Shown: in pieces, positions 39,030 to 50,665 of the stretch
Position numbering within the stretch: the first letter of the stretch is position 1
Layout of the letters: every line of letters begins with the position of its first letter
Assembly (NCBI GenBank): GCA_947579665.1
Contig: CANPUZ010000033.1
Coordinates: 434,001-498,000 of the forward strand
DNA length: 64,000 bases
Direction of reading: 5' to 3'
Origin: Sympetrum striolatum
Lineage: Eukaryota > Arthropoda > Insecta > Odonata > Libellulidae
Position numbers and translations under genes: made by a program
The notes under the pieces: generated by a model
Database searches by the model: none
Told to the model about the DNA's origin: nothing
The model's input: only the letters and a program-made list of their open reading frames with translations

Positions 39030-42000
39030 TGGATAGTAAATAAGTATTAACGAAGTTCTACTTCAGTATATGCATTTATAAAAAATAGATCTTGCACCTT
39101 ATGAAGTCTCATGTTGATAACTTGAGAGAGTTTAAAAAAATTAGCGTTCAAAGTGGAGCTATCGGTTTCTGAGCGCTAAAAACCGTGCTTTTTTCATACA
39201 ATGTCAAATAAAAAATTTGTTGATACGGTAAAAAATCGCTGATGGTATTCACAAAACGTAAAAATAAATTTTCTTTCATTTTCAGTTTATTTCATTGCTA
39301 TCGATGAATTTACTGAGGAGGTTACTGAGATACAACGCTTCAAACTCGAGTATCTAGACTTTTTGCATGGACAGTAGTTTCGACGCAATAATAAACTGAA
39401 AAGGAATCTGAGCAAAGACAACAACTGCTTTCTCCAGGCGGATGTTTGTGGCAAATTATTAAGTTATTTTTTTTTTAATGTTAATGGGAGAAAATTTATT
39501 TTACTTCAATATAGTTTCCTTGATTGGAAATCCCTCTTAACATCGTTGATAGTTGATATCGTTGATATAGACTCGAGATTCCTCGATCGATCTCTGCTAT
39601 CGAAACGATCGAAACTGTAGAATCGTTTTGTGACGATTATAATCCAATGAATTAAATCATTAGTGTGTGTTGTACAAAGTATATATACAATGTAAAATGT
39701 ATTATTATTTTATAAGCTATTCATGTTAGATGGAAATTCACTTGGATTAAAAGACAACCGGTAAAATTTCACTTTATTCATTCGGAATCTCCGATTCATC
39801 CTTGCCATTTCATTTATGAAAAGAATTTAAAATATTCTAGGAGCAATATTTGGGTACATAATGCTCCCTAATAACGGTTGCTTCTTCACTTCAAGATCTG
39901 TGCATGGCTAGCGGTAGCAAATGTTGATTGTTGGGCCATTGCTTTCAGGAACCAAAATTTACAGAGTAAGTGGTTCTTTCCCTGAGTTTTGATGAACAAA
40001 TACGAAAACAACATGAAAAATTTTACCATAATTCTTTTACAATAGACTATATTTAGATGGATTGCAGAATGAAGTGAAATTATTTACTTGCTGAATATAT
40101 CATTAACTTAAGTTAATATTAATTATACATATATATTAATTGATATTACAAGTGATTTTGGATTTTAGCTAAGTTCGGCATTATTGAATTACATCCATTA
40201 ATTTTATCTGGTAAATATATAAGTTCCATCAATATTCAAAGCGAATATCCCACTGTCCTTATGAGATGAACTTCTAGATAAATGCTATTATTTCTGTTAA
40301 GAAGTACTATTTCCATGTAAGGAGGATCCTTCTCCTTCTTCCATGCAATTACTACCAAAATAATATTTTATAATCTATCAATATATTCATTTGTCAATAT
40401 CCAAGACAACTGTAGAAATTTATAGCAACGTTTCTAATTTTTCTATTTTTTTCAGGCAAGAAATTAAAAATCTTTAACAATTAAATTTGGCTTAATATAG
40501 AAGGTACGTCTTTTTCTCAAATTGTAATTAAAAGCATTATCAGAGATAATTGGCATGTTACCAGTCAAAATATGACAAAGTTTCAAAACCTTAAACATAT
40601 ACAAGTTGTTTAATGGGAGCAATATCAGGTATGTGAATAATGGATATGAATGTAGAAATCTCTCTCAGGTTTCCCTCCAAGTCAAGGCAATTGTAGTCAT
40701 TGACTGTGTCAGCAGCAGGAAGATGGAGATGAATAATCAAATCCATTTTTGAAGCAAATAATTGTGATAACCTTTTTTTGCAGGATCAATGCAGAATTTA
40801 GAGTATTATTATATGCCCTACCCCAAAATTCTAATCCAAATTTATTGTGGATTAGATCATTTCATTGTGTAACGATCTCAAGTCTAACAATTAAGTTTCT
40901 ATGGTCATTCGAAGTGAACATTCTGCTGTCCTTACGAGAGGAACTTGTAGATGTGCTCCTCTAACATTATCGAAAGCAAATTGTTTTCCACCAGAAAGTT
41001 CTGCCAAAGATATTTCTGTCTCATAGTATAGCTACACAAGTAATGTCTCAAATAGTGACCACACACAGGTATTATCATAAGAGGTAAAGCTAGTATAGCA
41101 AAACCATGGCAAATGTGATTATTTGATGATTTACATCAATATTAGATCTGTTCAGAATAAGTGTCTAAATCTAGATATTTTGCTTGTAAATCTTGGTTCT
41201 GATTTTCTGACTGATCGTTGGTTAGATCAAATGAAATCTCCATTTTTACTCTGAAAGGTATCTTTCTTATGAAATTGGTGGAAGGGGGATGCCATTTATT
41301 CTCAGCCTTCTGACGGTGCTGACTGTTTGAAATGCAAAAACTCTATCTGTTAATTATTTGAACGTCAATTGTTAGCGTGAACAATATTTATGCAGCCATT
41401 ATTTGCATCTATTGACTCCTTAGCAGTTCTAGAGAAGTGTTTCTAATAATATGACAATGCTACTCAATAAGTACAAGTAAGGAAGATAATATTATCTTGT
41501 ATAGCATTTAAAGACAATCTTAGGGTATAAATTATTAAAAACAAATCATACAAATAAGGAGATTTGAGTACATGACTTTGAGACAAAAGTGTTGTTATAT
41601 TGAGTTACTAAACTGGTACAGTGCATATGGAAGAAGTTGGTACCCACTGTTATACACATTCACTTGTTATTGTAATACAATTGAAGGAAAAATATATACT
41701 TTATGTTCTCGTGGAATACCATGTGTTAAGTTTCATTTACCTGAGAGAAAGATAAAAGACGGTAACAAAAAACTAAAACGACAATTTTCATATGCAGGTT
41801 TCATTCATAACTGCACAAGGCTTAATTTGTCTGACACAGTGTTTAAGACCTTGTTGTTGTTAATAGGAAATTGAGCTTTTTTTAAATGAAATTAAGGTAA
41901 ATTAATAGCATCTAAATTAATTAAATGTGCTGTGTTATTCATGGTTCCCAAATATTTTCCTGCGCATAATCTTCCAGCCGTAAGCTATATTTTATGCAAA

Positions 42001-42622
42001 TATGTGGTAAACACACTTGAGCTGCTCAATAAATTCAACAATACCTATCAAAGAATTGAATTTGCTGCAATTTTCATTCAATAGTAATCAAGGGTTTCTA
42101 ACTTTTTGTAATGCATTTTGTATTTTTTAAATGAATTTTGAAATTACTTTTGTATTTTTTATCCAAAACACATTTTTCAGAGTATTTTGAACTTTGTATT
42201 TCATATTCAATTTTGTAGCTTGTATTTTTTATCTAAAATACAATTGGAATGTATTTTTCCCATCTCTGCTCCCTCCCCTACTTAACCGTAGCGCAACTGC
42301 CAGCACTGGATTTTGATTTAATTTTTTGTCCTGTCCTAGTTTTTAATCCCTATTCTTTCAACTTAAGTCCTTCTTTATCAAAAAATGTTGAACAATTCCC
42401 ATTAAGTTAGAACCCCTCTTATGATTTCAACAGCAGAAGACTCGAAAGATGTCTTAAGCCATTTGCAAAAATTTGCGGCTATAAATGTGATGTTTATAAG
42501 GTTTTCAAAGCATTGGACCTCAAAACTCACGCAATCAGGAATTTCATTACTTTTAATGATGTTACTGATCGCGTGGATTACTGATATCGTTCCCTTTCAT
42601 TAATTTTATGTCACAACATTTT
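39030..42622. other. Non-coding AT-rich stretch
   Basis: No gene could be supported. Two diverged direct-repeat segments lie at about 40238-40300 and 40910-40975. The open frame at 41572-41874 has no recognised domain. Confidence 0.4.
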
Positions 42623-42662
42623 ACCTCACACGATCGTTTATATATAAACAATCGTGTGAGGT
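42623..42662. repeat. 40-bp near-perfect palindrome
   Basis: ACCTCACACGAT at one end, ATCGTGTGAGGT at the other, and GTTTATATATAAAC in the middle, with only one opposed mismatch pair. It would form a cruciform or hairpin with almost no loop. The central TATATA is self-complementary. Confidence 0.95.
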
Positions 42663-42669
42663 TATATAT

Positions 42670-44060
42670 AAACATTATAATGTTATTATTTCTCATCAGT
42701 ACAGTTGCTGTCGCCAGTGAAGCGCGCTTGTTGCATGAATTCAATGACAAAGGTAAAATATCACAAAAACTTTAATTCTCTTATGCCTAAAATTAATTAA
42801 GTTGTTATTTTTATTACTGAACGTTCAAAAATCAAGTACAAACTATTGCAGCAGCGCAATTACATAGATCAACATAAGTAAAACAGTATACAATCAGAAA
42901 TAAAATAATATAACAAGTATGTAAAACATACATATAGAAAAATCAATAAAATTCAACATAGTCATAATATAAATATAATATGAGATAAATAATTACAAAT
43001 TATGTATAGTTTAAACTCTAAATAATAGGGAAAAATGTATATATAAAAGGTCCTTAACCATTGGTAAGCTTGTATTAAATAAACCAAATTCGGAGGAAGT
43101 AAATTAGCTCTCCTTATCATTCTTAAAGTGGACTATTAAACATATAATCAGATCTATAAAAATTCTGATGGAAAATGTCTTTGTTGCGAGTTAGTGTGCA
43201 AGGAATGCGAAAAGCTATGTTATTCAGAAAATTTGATATGTAATACCATTCAATAAATTGTAAAGGGACTGAACGTCCACTTGTTTTCGCGTAGGTTATA
43301 ATATTATTTGCTACTCCTGAAATATTGTATTGGTATTAAGCGCCTTGCGATGCAAGTGCCATCATCGCGAAGAGTGAGCGATTTAATCGATAGTCTCTTA
43401 TTTTTGTTATTCTTGTAAGGCTTGTGTGTCTCATTCGTCCCATCGCTAGTAAACAACATAAATGCTACGTAAATTAGACTTTCCTTTCTGCGCCTGATAG
43501 GCATTGACGTGCGTTGGTATGTGTGCTTTTCACAGTGTCCCTAAAGATCCAAGTAAGTTTCTTATGCATTAATTTCTTCGTAGAACAACGTGATGTTTTT
43601 CAGCGGAGAAAGATTGCCAAACACAAAAGCTATGGAACATGCCATGGAATTAACAGCGGAGTTTGTTTTTTGTGAAGTAGATCGTAGAGGAGGAAAGAAA
43701 AGGGTATGGTAATACGGATCTAGGTAAATTTCTGGTGAAACTAGAAATTTACCCGGATCTAACTCAAAATATCTCATTTACTGTCTATAATTAAGAAATT
43801 AATGATTGTGAAATGTATTGTCAAGTTCCCTTGTCTCATTTGAGATTTATGAATGTTAATTCTACAGAGTCATGCCTACCTTTCCTGTTAGATATATTAG
43901 GTATTTCATCGCTATAATTTGCATAATAAGCCGCAATATTTGAAGTGTCTTTCCTGAAAATTTCATCAAAAACGGGCTATTTCTAGTAATAAAAAAAATA
44001 AAACCCATACAGTCCTAAAGTGAAATTTTACCGCACGAAGAAGTACCTATGTTGTGATTT
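42670..44060. other. Non-coding stretch with a small hairpin
   Basis: No gene was seen. Bases 42703-42750 resemble the hairpin tail of SINE family B (GTTGCTGT, CGCCAGTGAAG), possibly a fragment. A hairpin at 43717-43759 pairs GATCTAGGTAAATTTCT with AGAAATTTACCCGGATC around a nine-base loop. Confidence 0.4.
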
Positions 44061-44120
44061 GTACAAGAAGTGAAAAATAGTGACGTGGGTGGGACTCGAA
44101 CCCACGTCTCCTACTTTTCA
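44061..44120 (-). mobile_element. tRNA-derived SINE (family C), inverted partial copy
   Basis: On the minus strand: GGGTTCGAGTCCCACCCACG, then TATTTTTCACTTCTTGTAC. This is the 3' half of the family C head plus its body. It lies head to head with the plus-strand copy that starts three bases later. Confidence 0.6.
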
Positions 44121-44122
44121 GG

Positions 44123-44208
44123 AAGGACGTGGCTTGGTAGTTCAGTGGGTAGATTGCCTGCCCAAGTCAATATTTTTCACTTCTCATACAACTTGAATTA
44201 AGCCACAC
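44123..44208 (+). mobile_element. tRNA-derived SINE (family C), internally deleted copy
   Basis: Plus strand: GGACGTGGCTTGGTAGTTC, then AGATTGCCTGCCC and directly AAGTCAATATTTTTCACTTC. Compared with the fuller copy at 44362 the segment containing the B-box is deleted. Confidence 0.65.
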
Positions 44209-44361
44209 ACTTTCATGCAAGTTTAAGTGACATTTTTATATATTTCCTGGAGAGAATTTTCTCTTTATATTGCTTTGTGGGTCAGTTGCCTTGATGAGCC
44301 AATGCCACCGTATGGAGCACCATTACTTTGCTCATAAAAGCATCTCGTCACAGAAGTGAGT

Positions 44362-44480
44362 AGGACATGGCTCGGTAGTAAAGTGGTTAGAATGCCTGCC
44401 CGTAAAGTGGGAGACCTGACTTTGAGTCCCAGCCAAGTCAATATTTTTCACTTCTTGAACAACTTGGGTTAAGCCCACGA
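44362..44480 (+). mobile_element. tRNA-derived SINE (family C), fullest copy
   Basis: The head GGACATGGCTCGGTAGTAAA has an A-box TAGTAAAGTGG that fits the Pol III consensus exactly, TGCCTGCCCGTAAAGTGGG around the anticodon region, a weak B-box GACTTTGAGTCCC, and then the family body AAGTCAATATTTTTCACTTC and GAACAACTTGGGTTAAG. Three copies within 420 bp point to local rearrangement. Confidence 0.75.
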
Positions 44481-44484
44481 GAAA

Positions 44485-45748
44485 TCTTTTAATAATAATA
44501 TTTATTTAACCATAAAAAATCATACAATGATATGGGTCACGTCAAGATTAGGAATGAATATACATCAAACAATAAGCAGTACATTGTGAGAGAAATCAAA
44601 GTAGCAATTTACAATATTGTTTTCATTTCAAAGAATTCATCTAAAGAATAGAAGGTTAGAATCACTTTTTTAAACAAAGTTTAAGTCCCCTTCTACCGAT
44701 TTTGTCAGTTCAAAAGTTAAGCATTCTTTCAATATATCTTGCCTCTATTCTCTCTTGCTTCTATCAAGATTAATATGTAAAATGACATTTGGAAAATTTC
44801 TACTTCTGATTATTCACAAGGATCAGATTTATGCGTTATTAGTATATATTGACTTGGAATTTCTAAGGCATGTAGAACCAAACTAGAAACCCCTATTAAA
44901 AATAAGGAATCATTCATAAGTATAAAAAGTTCAATCCCAGGAGGTCCCAAAATCCTTCATTGGTCTCATTTTTACCACCTCTCCTGAGTTTGTTGCCAGG
45001 GAATTGCATAATTATTACCCTAATGAACTTTACCAATGAATATTGACCTGTAAATCTATGTGCAGCTTGATTCAAAGTGTTTACAGGTAGTGGAAATTCA
45101 TCCCACAGAATGGCGCTGGGTTTGACACATTCGATCAAAATTATACTCTAAAGATCACATAGTAGTTGAAATTTGATATTTTAAGTCGGCACTTCCTAAG
45201 GGGGTAAAGAATTGTTATCGGTTATGATGATTTTGGCACCTGTAAGTATATGCTTTGGACTAATTCAAAGAAAACTTGTGTTTGGCTCTGGATCGATCTA
45301 TTTGATATTATTGCTATACCTAAGAAATTATGGGAGAGTGATGCTTGAATATCAGAGTTGCATAACTTTTCGGAAGCTATTTTTAAGTGAATTTTTTCCT
45401 ATGAGATTGCTGTATGCAAGCAACATTTTGCTCAAATAATAAATTAACACAAGTAAAGCAATTTGTCTTTTCCTATTCTAAAATTGAAGTATATCCATTT
45501 TCTAAATTATACCGATTGGAGTGTTTGATCACAGCTTCTATATAGTGATACTGTTGCAGTGAATCCACATTTTTCTTCAATGAACATTTTTATTTGCTTA
45601 TATTATATCTTATAAATGATTTCAGGCTCAAAAACCTTTTTTTTAATTCTCGTAGCATTGGATTTTGGTTGTAAATTGAAATTTCAAATTATTTTGGATT
45701 CCTATTACATGATACTAGAATATTATGTTTCCAATTCCTATTAAACAG
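44485..45748. other. Non-coding stretch with one unassigned minus frame
   Basis: The minus frame 45138-44914 (74 codons) has balanced composition (it includes WDEFPLPVNTLNQAAHR and GKNETNEGFWDLLG) and looks more protein-like than its surroundings. It has no recognised family. It could be a transposon or gene relic. No other feature was seen. Confidence 0.35.
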
Positions 45749-45915
45749 AGAAGATATGTGCTATGGGAAAATAGGGGAGGAGTACATCTGCGAGCGATGT
45801 GGCAATGAATGGTGCAAGGAGGAAAAACTCAGGTCTTCATGTGGAGCTCAATGGCTTCTTCTCTTGTTTGACCATCCATTCACAGTAGCTTACTGCATCT
45901 TCATGTCCATTTGGG
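45749..45915 (+). CDS. Isolated anoctamin (TMEM16) exon
   Basis: Anoctamins are multi-pass membrane proteins that act as calcium-activated chloride channels or lipid scramblases. This exon follows a good acceptor (attaaacag) and ends at TTTGG|G before gtgtgtat (two later GT donors are possible). In the frame starting at base two it codes for 55 full residues without a stop: EDMCYGKIGEE, then CERCGNEWC, then SSCGAQW, then LFDHPFTVAYCIFMSIW. This is the family's first extracellular loop, with its conserved cysteine pattern, leading into the next membrane helix (family form: LFDNxxTVxFxxFMxxW). The family continues with an FLEFWKRR-like exon, which I did not find downstream, nor the preceding FxWLGFYT exon upstream. 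It is part of a long-intron gene, or a stray copy. Confidence 0.72.
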
Positions 45916-45919
45916 GTGT

Positions 45920-46627
45920 GTATCTACCATAGCCATAAAAGCATACTGAACTTTAATTTGTTTTAGTTACTTATTGCATAATTTCTTTAGGTCATACTTC
46001 ATTCATTACAAGATTGTCTTTCACGAATATTTACTTATCACCCTAGCTAACAAAAATAAGTATAACAAATTCTAAGATACTCTATTTAGAATCAACTGCT
46101 TGGGCCGTGACTTGGTGGTATGGATCCATCAGGTGCAACAGTGAAAACAAACTTTTACTATACCGCAGAATATTTTATTTGGAAACGACCATGGGTTCCA
46201 CTCATGGAGTCATCCTCAGGTGACTAAATACAAATCAATACAGCGTATATATAAGTAGGACGGAATGGGAGTGGTGGGTTATGATGGGAAGTGGTGAAGG
46301 GTGTTGATAACTGTGGAAAGGATAGGTGAGGGAAAAGGAGACAAATATTCGTTAATAACTTTCACATTTGGGTCTGCCATGTTTCTCAGGATTTCTAATT
46401 CAAATAATCACCACTTTATATGCTCTTAGGAGTAAAAATTTAAATCAGAAAGCTCAGGACACTACAGCAGTCTTAAATGAATGCTAAGGCTAGAGAGAGA
46501 CTTGAAGCTAATGAGACTTAGCAAAAATATATGCAGTCATCAGTGAAAACTATAAAACCACAGTTGTTAGATATAATTCAGGTGTATAAACAGAATTAAA
46601 AACATCTTTTTTACTCATTTTCTTCAG
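45920..46627. other. Non-coding stretch, probably intronic
   Basis: Apart from the repeat at 46139-46223, nothing was identified. It lies between the anoctamin-like exon and the exon at 46628, and would be an intron if the two belong to one gene. Confidence 0.4.
46139..46223 (-). repeat. Hammerhead-like repeat module
   Basis: On the minus strand: CACCTGAGGATGACTCCATG, AGTGGAACCCATGGTCG, then TTTCCAAATAAAATATTC. A four-pair stem (ACTC/GAGT) sits between a CUGAGGA box and GGAAC. The expected core would be CUGAUGA and GAAAC, so two core positions differ. A second copy with nearly the same 85 bases lies at 56321-56406, same orientation. The layout fits ends of Penelope-like elements. Confidence 0.5.
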
Positions 46628-47194
46628 TTATCTCATACGGCCAAGTCCTTTCTCTGCACAAAAGACATTTGAAAGGCATAACAGTCGAAGAAAGTCAAAT
46701 ATCAGCTTTTGTACCCAGCAGCAGCTAGCAAGTATGGGTATTGGCACTGGAGGTCGAAGGGGAATACCAGGAAGAAGAGGTTCTGGAATCTTTCAGCGCC
46801 CACCTCCTCTATCCACCAAAGCCAATTCCCTTTCCCTGCCAGATAGTCCAACAGTAGCAGGAGCAGATCGAATTCTCTCAGAGTGGATGATATATTATTG
46901 CGACGTTCAAACTCCTTGAGGCAAGGCCTAGTTGCGGCTGCAGCAAAACAAAAGGACAGTTATGATGACATTGGTATTGATGCAAGTGCTCCAACAACAA
47001 GTGGGACAAGTGCCACGAGTGGAGGAATAAAGATAGCTCTTAACGGTAGTATTGGACTGGAGGTGACACCACCAGAAGAGGGGATTTGTATGAGTGGAGC
47101 AGGGAGCATGGGTAACCTGGGAAGTATTGGTGGTGGAGGAGGCAACAGTGGCATGTCTGCTGAAGCACAGCACCTTCGAGGAACTATTGTATGA
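46628..47194 (+). pseudogene. Probable last coding exon of an unidentified gene, with a one-base frameshift
   Basis: A strong acceptor (polypyrimidine tract ending ttttcttcag) opens the exon. Frame 1 (from 46629) runs 96 codons: basic, Ser/Arg-rich (KTFERHNSRRKSNISFC), then Gly/Arg and Pro-rich, reaching DRILSE before a stop at 46917-46919. The next frame (from about 46883) takes over with VDDILLRRSNSLRQG, an Ala/Gly/Ser/Thr-rich low-complexity tail, and ends HLRGTIV then stop at 47192-47194. Joining SE to VDD needs one extra base near 46883, so this is either a sequence error or a true frameshift. The -TIV end fits a class I PDZ ligand. No protein family was recognised. It lies 0.7 kb after the anoctamin exon, but splice phase and missing exons do not prove they belong together. 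Confidence 0.5.
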
Positions 47195-50100
47195 TATAAC
47201 CTTATGTGGGGGAGAAGACTGAGCGCATCCAATAGAAATAAATAGATTTTAAAAAACTGCGCTCTTTCCCAACCTCCACGTCCTGCAAACAGGAAGCAGT
47301 TTATGCCTGGTGATGCTGGCTATATAAATTAAGTACATTTCAACAGCGATGATAACCTTAGGAGTGATGAAAAAGTGATGTAACTAATGCTGGAAAAAAA
47401 TCCCAATTGGATCAATTGAGATTGAAGAACTGAAATTAATATTGTAAACATGATAAAGCATTGAAGTTAAATTGGTAATATGACATGTTGATCAGTACTT
47501 CATGTGCACATTTTATCTTATACATATGCTTTTATGTATTTATAATTTTAAATGGCTCCGAAGCATATCAATATGCTTTGGAATGTCCTCAAAGTAAGAT
47601 TCCTAAGATGGGGTGAGGAAGCAAAAGATTTATTCATAACCCTCTTGATTGGAATGTGAATGACTGATAAAAGACTGTGATTTATATCTGGTGAATGATT
47701 ATAAAATTCTGTGTGAATGACATTAAAATGATTTGTAAGATTTCAGGCATCGACTTAAGGAATGGTAAGGGAGTGGAAGTGGGAACAGTACAAATATAGA
47801 TACATATTTCTGCTAATGAACGATTTTGTATACACCTTGAAAACTGTTACAGAATTTTACATAGCAACACTTTAAATTGGATGAGTGGTTACATGAGTAT
47901 CTCAATGACATGGCTGATGCACTACCGATAGCATAGGGGTATGAAGGCATGCACTCATTCAAGTATTCAGGCATATCTGATAGCCAGAAATCACTTCACT
48001 GTCAAGCAAATTGTCAGGTTATCAATGATAATTAACAATTTTGTACGTTTGGATGAAATCTTTGCAATCAAATCAAACTTAAAGGCTGATATCAAATAAA
48101 CGTGCATTAATTAGGATAAAATAGACTTTATGATCAAGTGAGAGTCAATGCACTTGTATTTCCAGTATTTTATTTAAGACATAAAAAGAATGATTTGAAG
48201 AGGATTCACATAAGTATAACTGCCAATGTCCTTAATTCCTGATCTTCCATACACCTGCAATGATTAATTATGAGATATAAATCTCTGACATATAAATTGT
48301 TGTAAGTGATTTCTGGTTTTCATCATATTATTCAAATGCTTTTGAACAATTTCCAAATAAAATTTAAAATGATCTGTTTTCTATTTAACATATATGAGTG
48401 AGAATGTCTGCATACCCTATGTATGTTAATTTCATCTTAATTAAAGCTTAAAATTGGTATAATTTAATTCTTTGATATTACTATTTCAAAAGTTTATGCT
48501 CCCCATTCAAAATGTAATATCTTATATTATGATTACATTCTGTGAACTTAGTAATTTTGTATCATCTTATAAAATATTCAGGTAATTTGCTATATTTAAA
48601 TATATGTAGCTTTTAAAACAAAAGACATAAACTTTGAGGTCAGTTATGATAGTATGTCAAATTAGTATAATTTTGATAAATTTGTAAATATTTATTCACT
48701 ATTTTCATAGTTTTCAGTTCAATATGAAAAGGAAAAGAAATACTCATTATTGGATTATTCATTTTTGTAAATTTAATACTACAACTTTCATTGCCATTGA
48801 ATTGAAAATAACTTAAGTTCTATTAACCTTGATTAGATTTTTATAGATTAAAATTTTATTTATTCATGTTGAAATGTTATCACATTCAAAAATATATTGA
48901 TATTTATGTTTTGTATCAATTGATTTTTTTAAGATTAATATTTGAAACTATGATCAATCCATCAGCTCTGTATTATTGATATACTGTAATCAAAACAGTT
49001 GATCTATTTTTATAAAACCAAATCACATCTGCTAATCATTGATAACTTTTCCATCAATTTTCTCAAATACCTTACAGTTTCAATGTATGATTTTTAAGAG
49101 ACATTTTTGAGCAAAAAATGAATAATTTTATAATCAATTATAATGCAGCCTTCTAAAATTATAAAAAAATATGTCAACCAAAGAACCATGTTTGATAACT
49201 CAAAGAGCTCTGGCTGAACATTATGGAATAATTATTGATAAATGTTTCTCTTTAAAGTTTTTAAAACCTTTATGGCCCAAATTTTAGGATGTGCCAAATT
49301 GAAGACCTAAACATCCTTATTCATTCCCTTTCTTACTAATGATTCTATGGAATCTAGGTGCTCCCAGCTAGGAGGGCTAATTAGCTAAAAATTTTGTATA
49401 GGTTAAAGTGGTACATGGAAGTGTGACTGAGGTATTGCCTGATATCTCTTTGACAGAGATTCATGCTACTGATTTTCCCCTACCTATAGTTGTATTAAAA
49501 TTTCTTTATCATAAAATTTAAAGTCTGTATAAAATGTATGAGAGTGTGACTCAACTACGCTTAAAATTATGTAAAAATCGAAGAGCACATATGTATATTG
49601 TATTATGCTGACTACAATGTTGTTTCTTTAATTCTATCCCAGAAACCAAACTATGACTAACGTTATTAAAAAATGAAAATAAGACACTTTATTGAATTTT
49701 GATACCCAAAAGATGGAAACCCTAAAAACTATATCTGTCATTTTTTAGTATCAATCTTCATTGAACTGAATGGAAGGGCTACATATTTGCAACCAAATTT
49801 GATATACAAAATATTTGAAAAATAAAAATTACATATTTAATGTTAAATGTACCCCAGTGTCCCTTAACTCAATGGAGAAATAATAATGTATCATATAAAT
49901 AACAGATATTATCAATTAGATAAATAAATTAAATATTTTGATTATTTTAATATCGCGTGAAATTACACTATGAATAAAGGTATGAGCATACATACATATT
50001 TGTCTACATTCATACAGGGCAATGCTAGGGAACTGTATTGACTGCAGAAAGATGCGATACAGTTATTTTTCTATCAAGCCATTCTATTTTCATTTTGGCA

Positions 50101-50665
50101 AAATCTTTCAGAAAGGTACAGGTGCCCTCTTCTAGTGCCAGTGATATGTAGACACAAATATTAAAGCAGCAGCTTGATCCTGACTCACCTCACCTTCTGA
50201 GTAGCCCCAGTAATCGCCAACTTTACTTTCATTACAACATAGCTCATGACACATCTTTCATGAAGCTGTCTTGTCAATTTGAATCTTACAATTCTCTCAC
50301 AAAATTCATTGGAAGCAAAATGGTCAAAGATGTGTGTACACAGAAACATTCAATAATGTATCTAATGATCATCATAAGGAGACACAGAAACTTGATAATA
50401 CCTGTCCAGCAATCTTAAGTTTAGAATGATTACTCTAAATATTAAAAATAGTAGAAAATTTCCACCTATTACTTTCTTTGATTTTGAGAGAATATTGATA
50501 ATTGAACATTATTATAAACTGGAAAAATCAGATAATACATTTTTCTAATGTAAGAGAAGCTTAAAAATCCCTATACACTAAATCCTACAATTTTTCATTA
50601 AGTTGAAAGCCAAAGATCTACTCACCTCTAAAGTTGTGCATATGAGGTATAACTGGGTAATAATA
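47195..50665 (+). other. AT-rich tract, possible long 3' UTR then intergenic DNA
   Basis: No open frames of note. AATAAA-type signals occur soon after the stop (about 47238) and again near 48356. The first part may be the 3' UTR of the preceding exon. The transcript end cannot be set from sequence. Nothing else was recognised. Confidence 0.4.

Noticed and set aside
41572..41874. A 100-codon Cys/Tyr-rich protein
   Set aside because: No signal peptide, no regular cysteine spacing and no splice or promoter context; random open frame is likelier.
46928..47232. Minus-strand genes opposite the 47 kb exon
   Set aside because: They are shadows of the low-complexity Ser/Gly-rich plus-strand tail.
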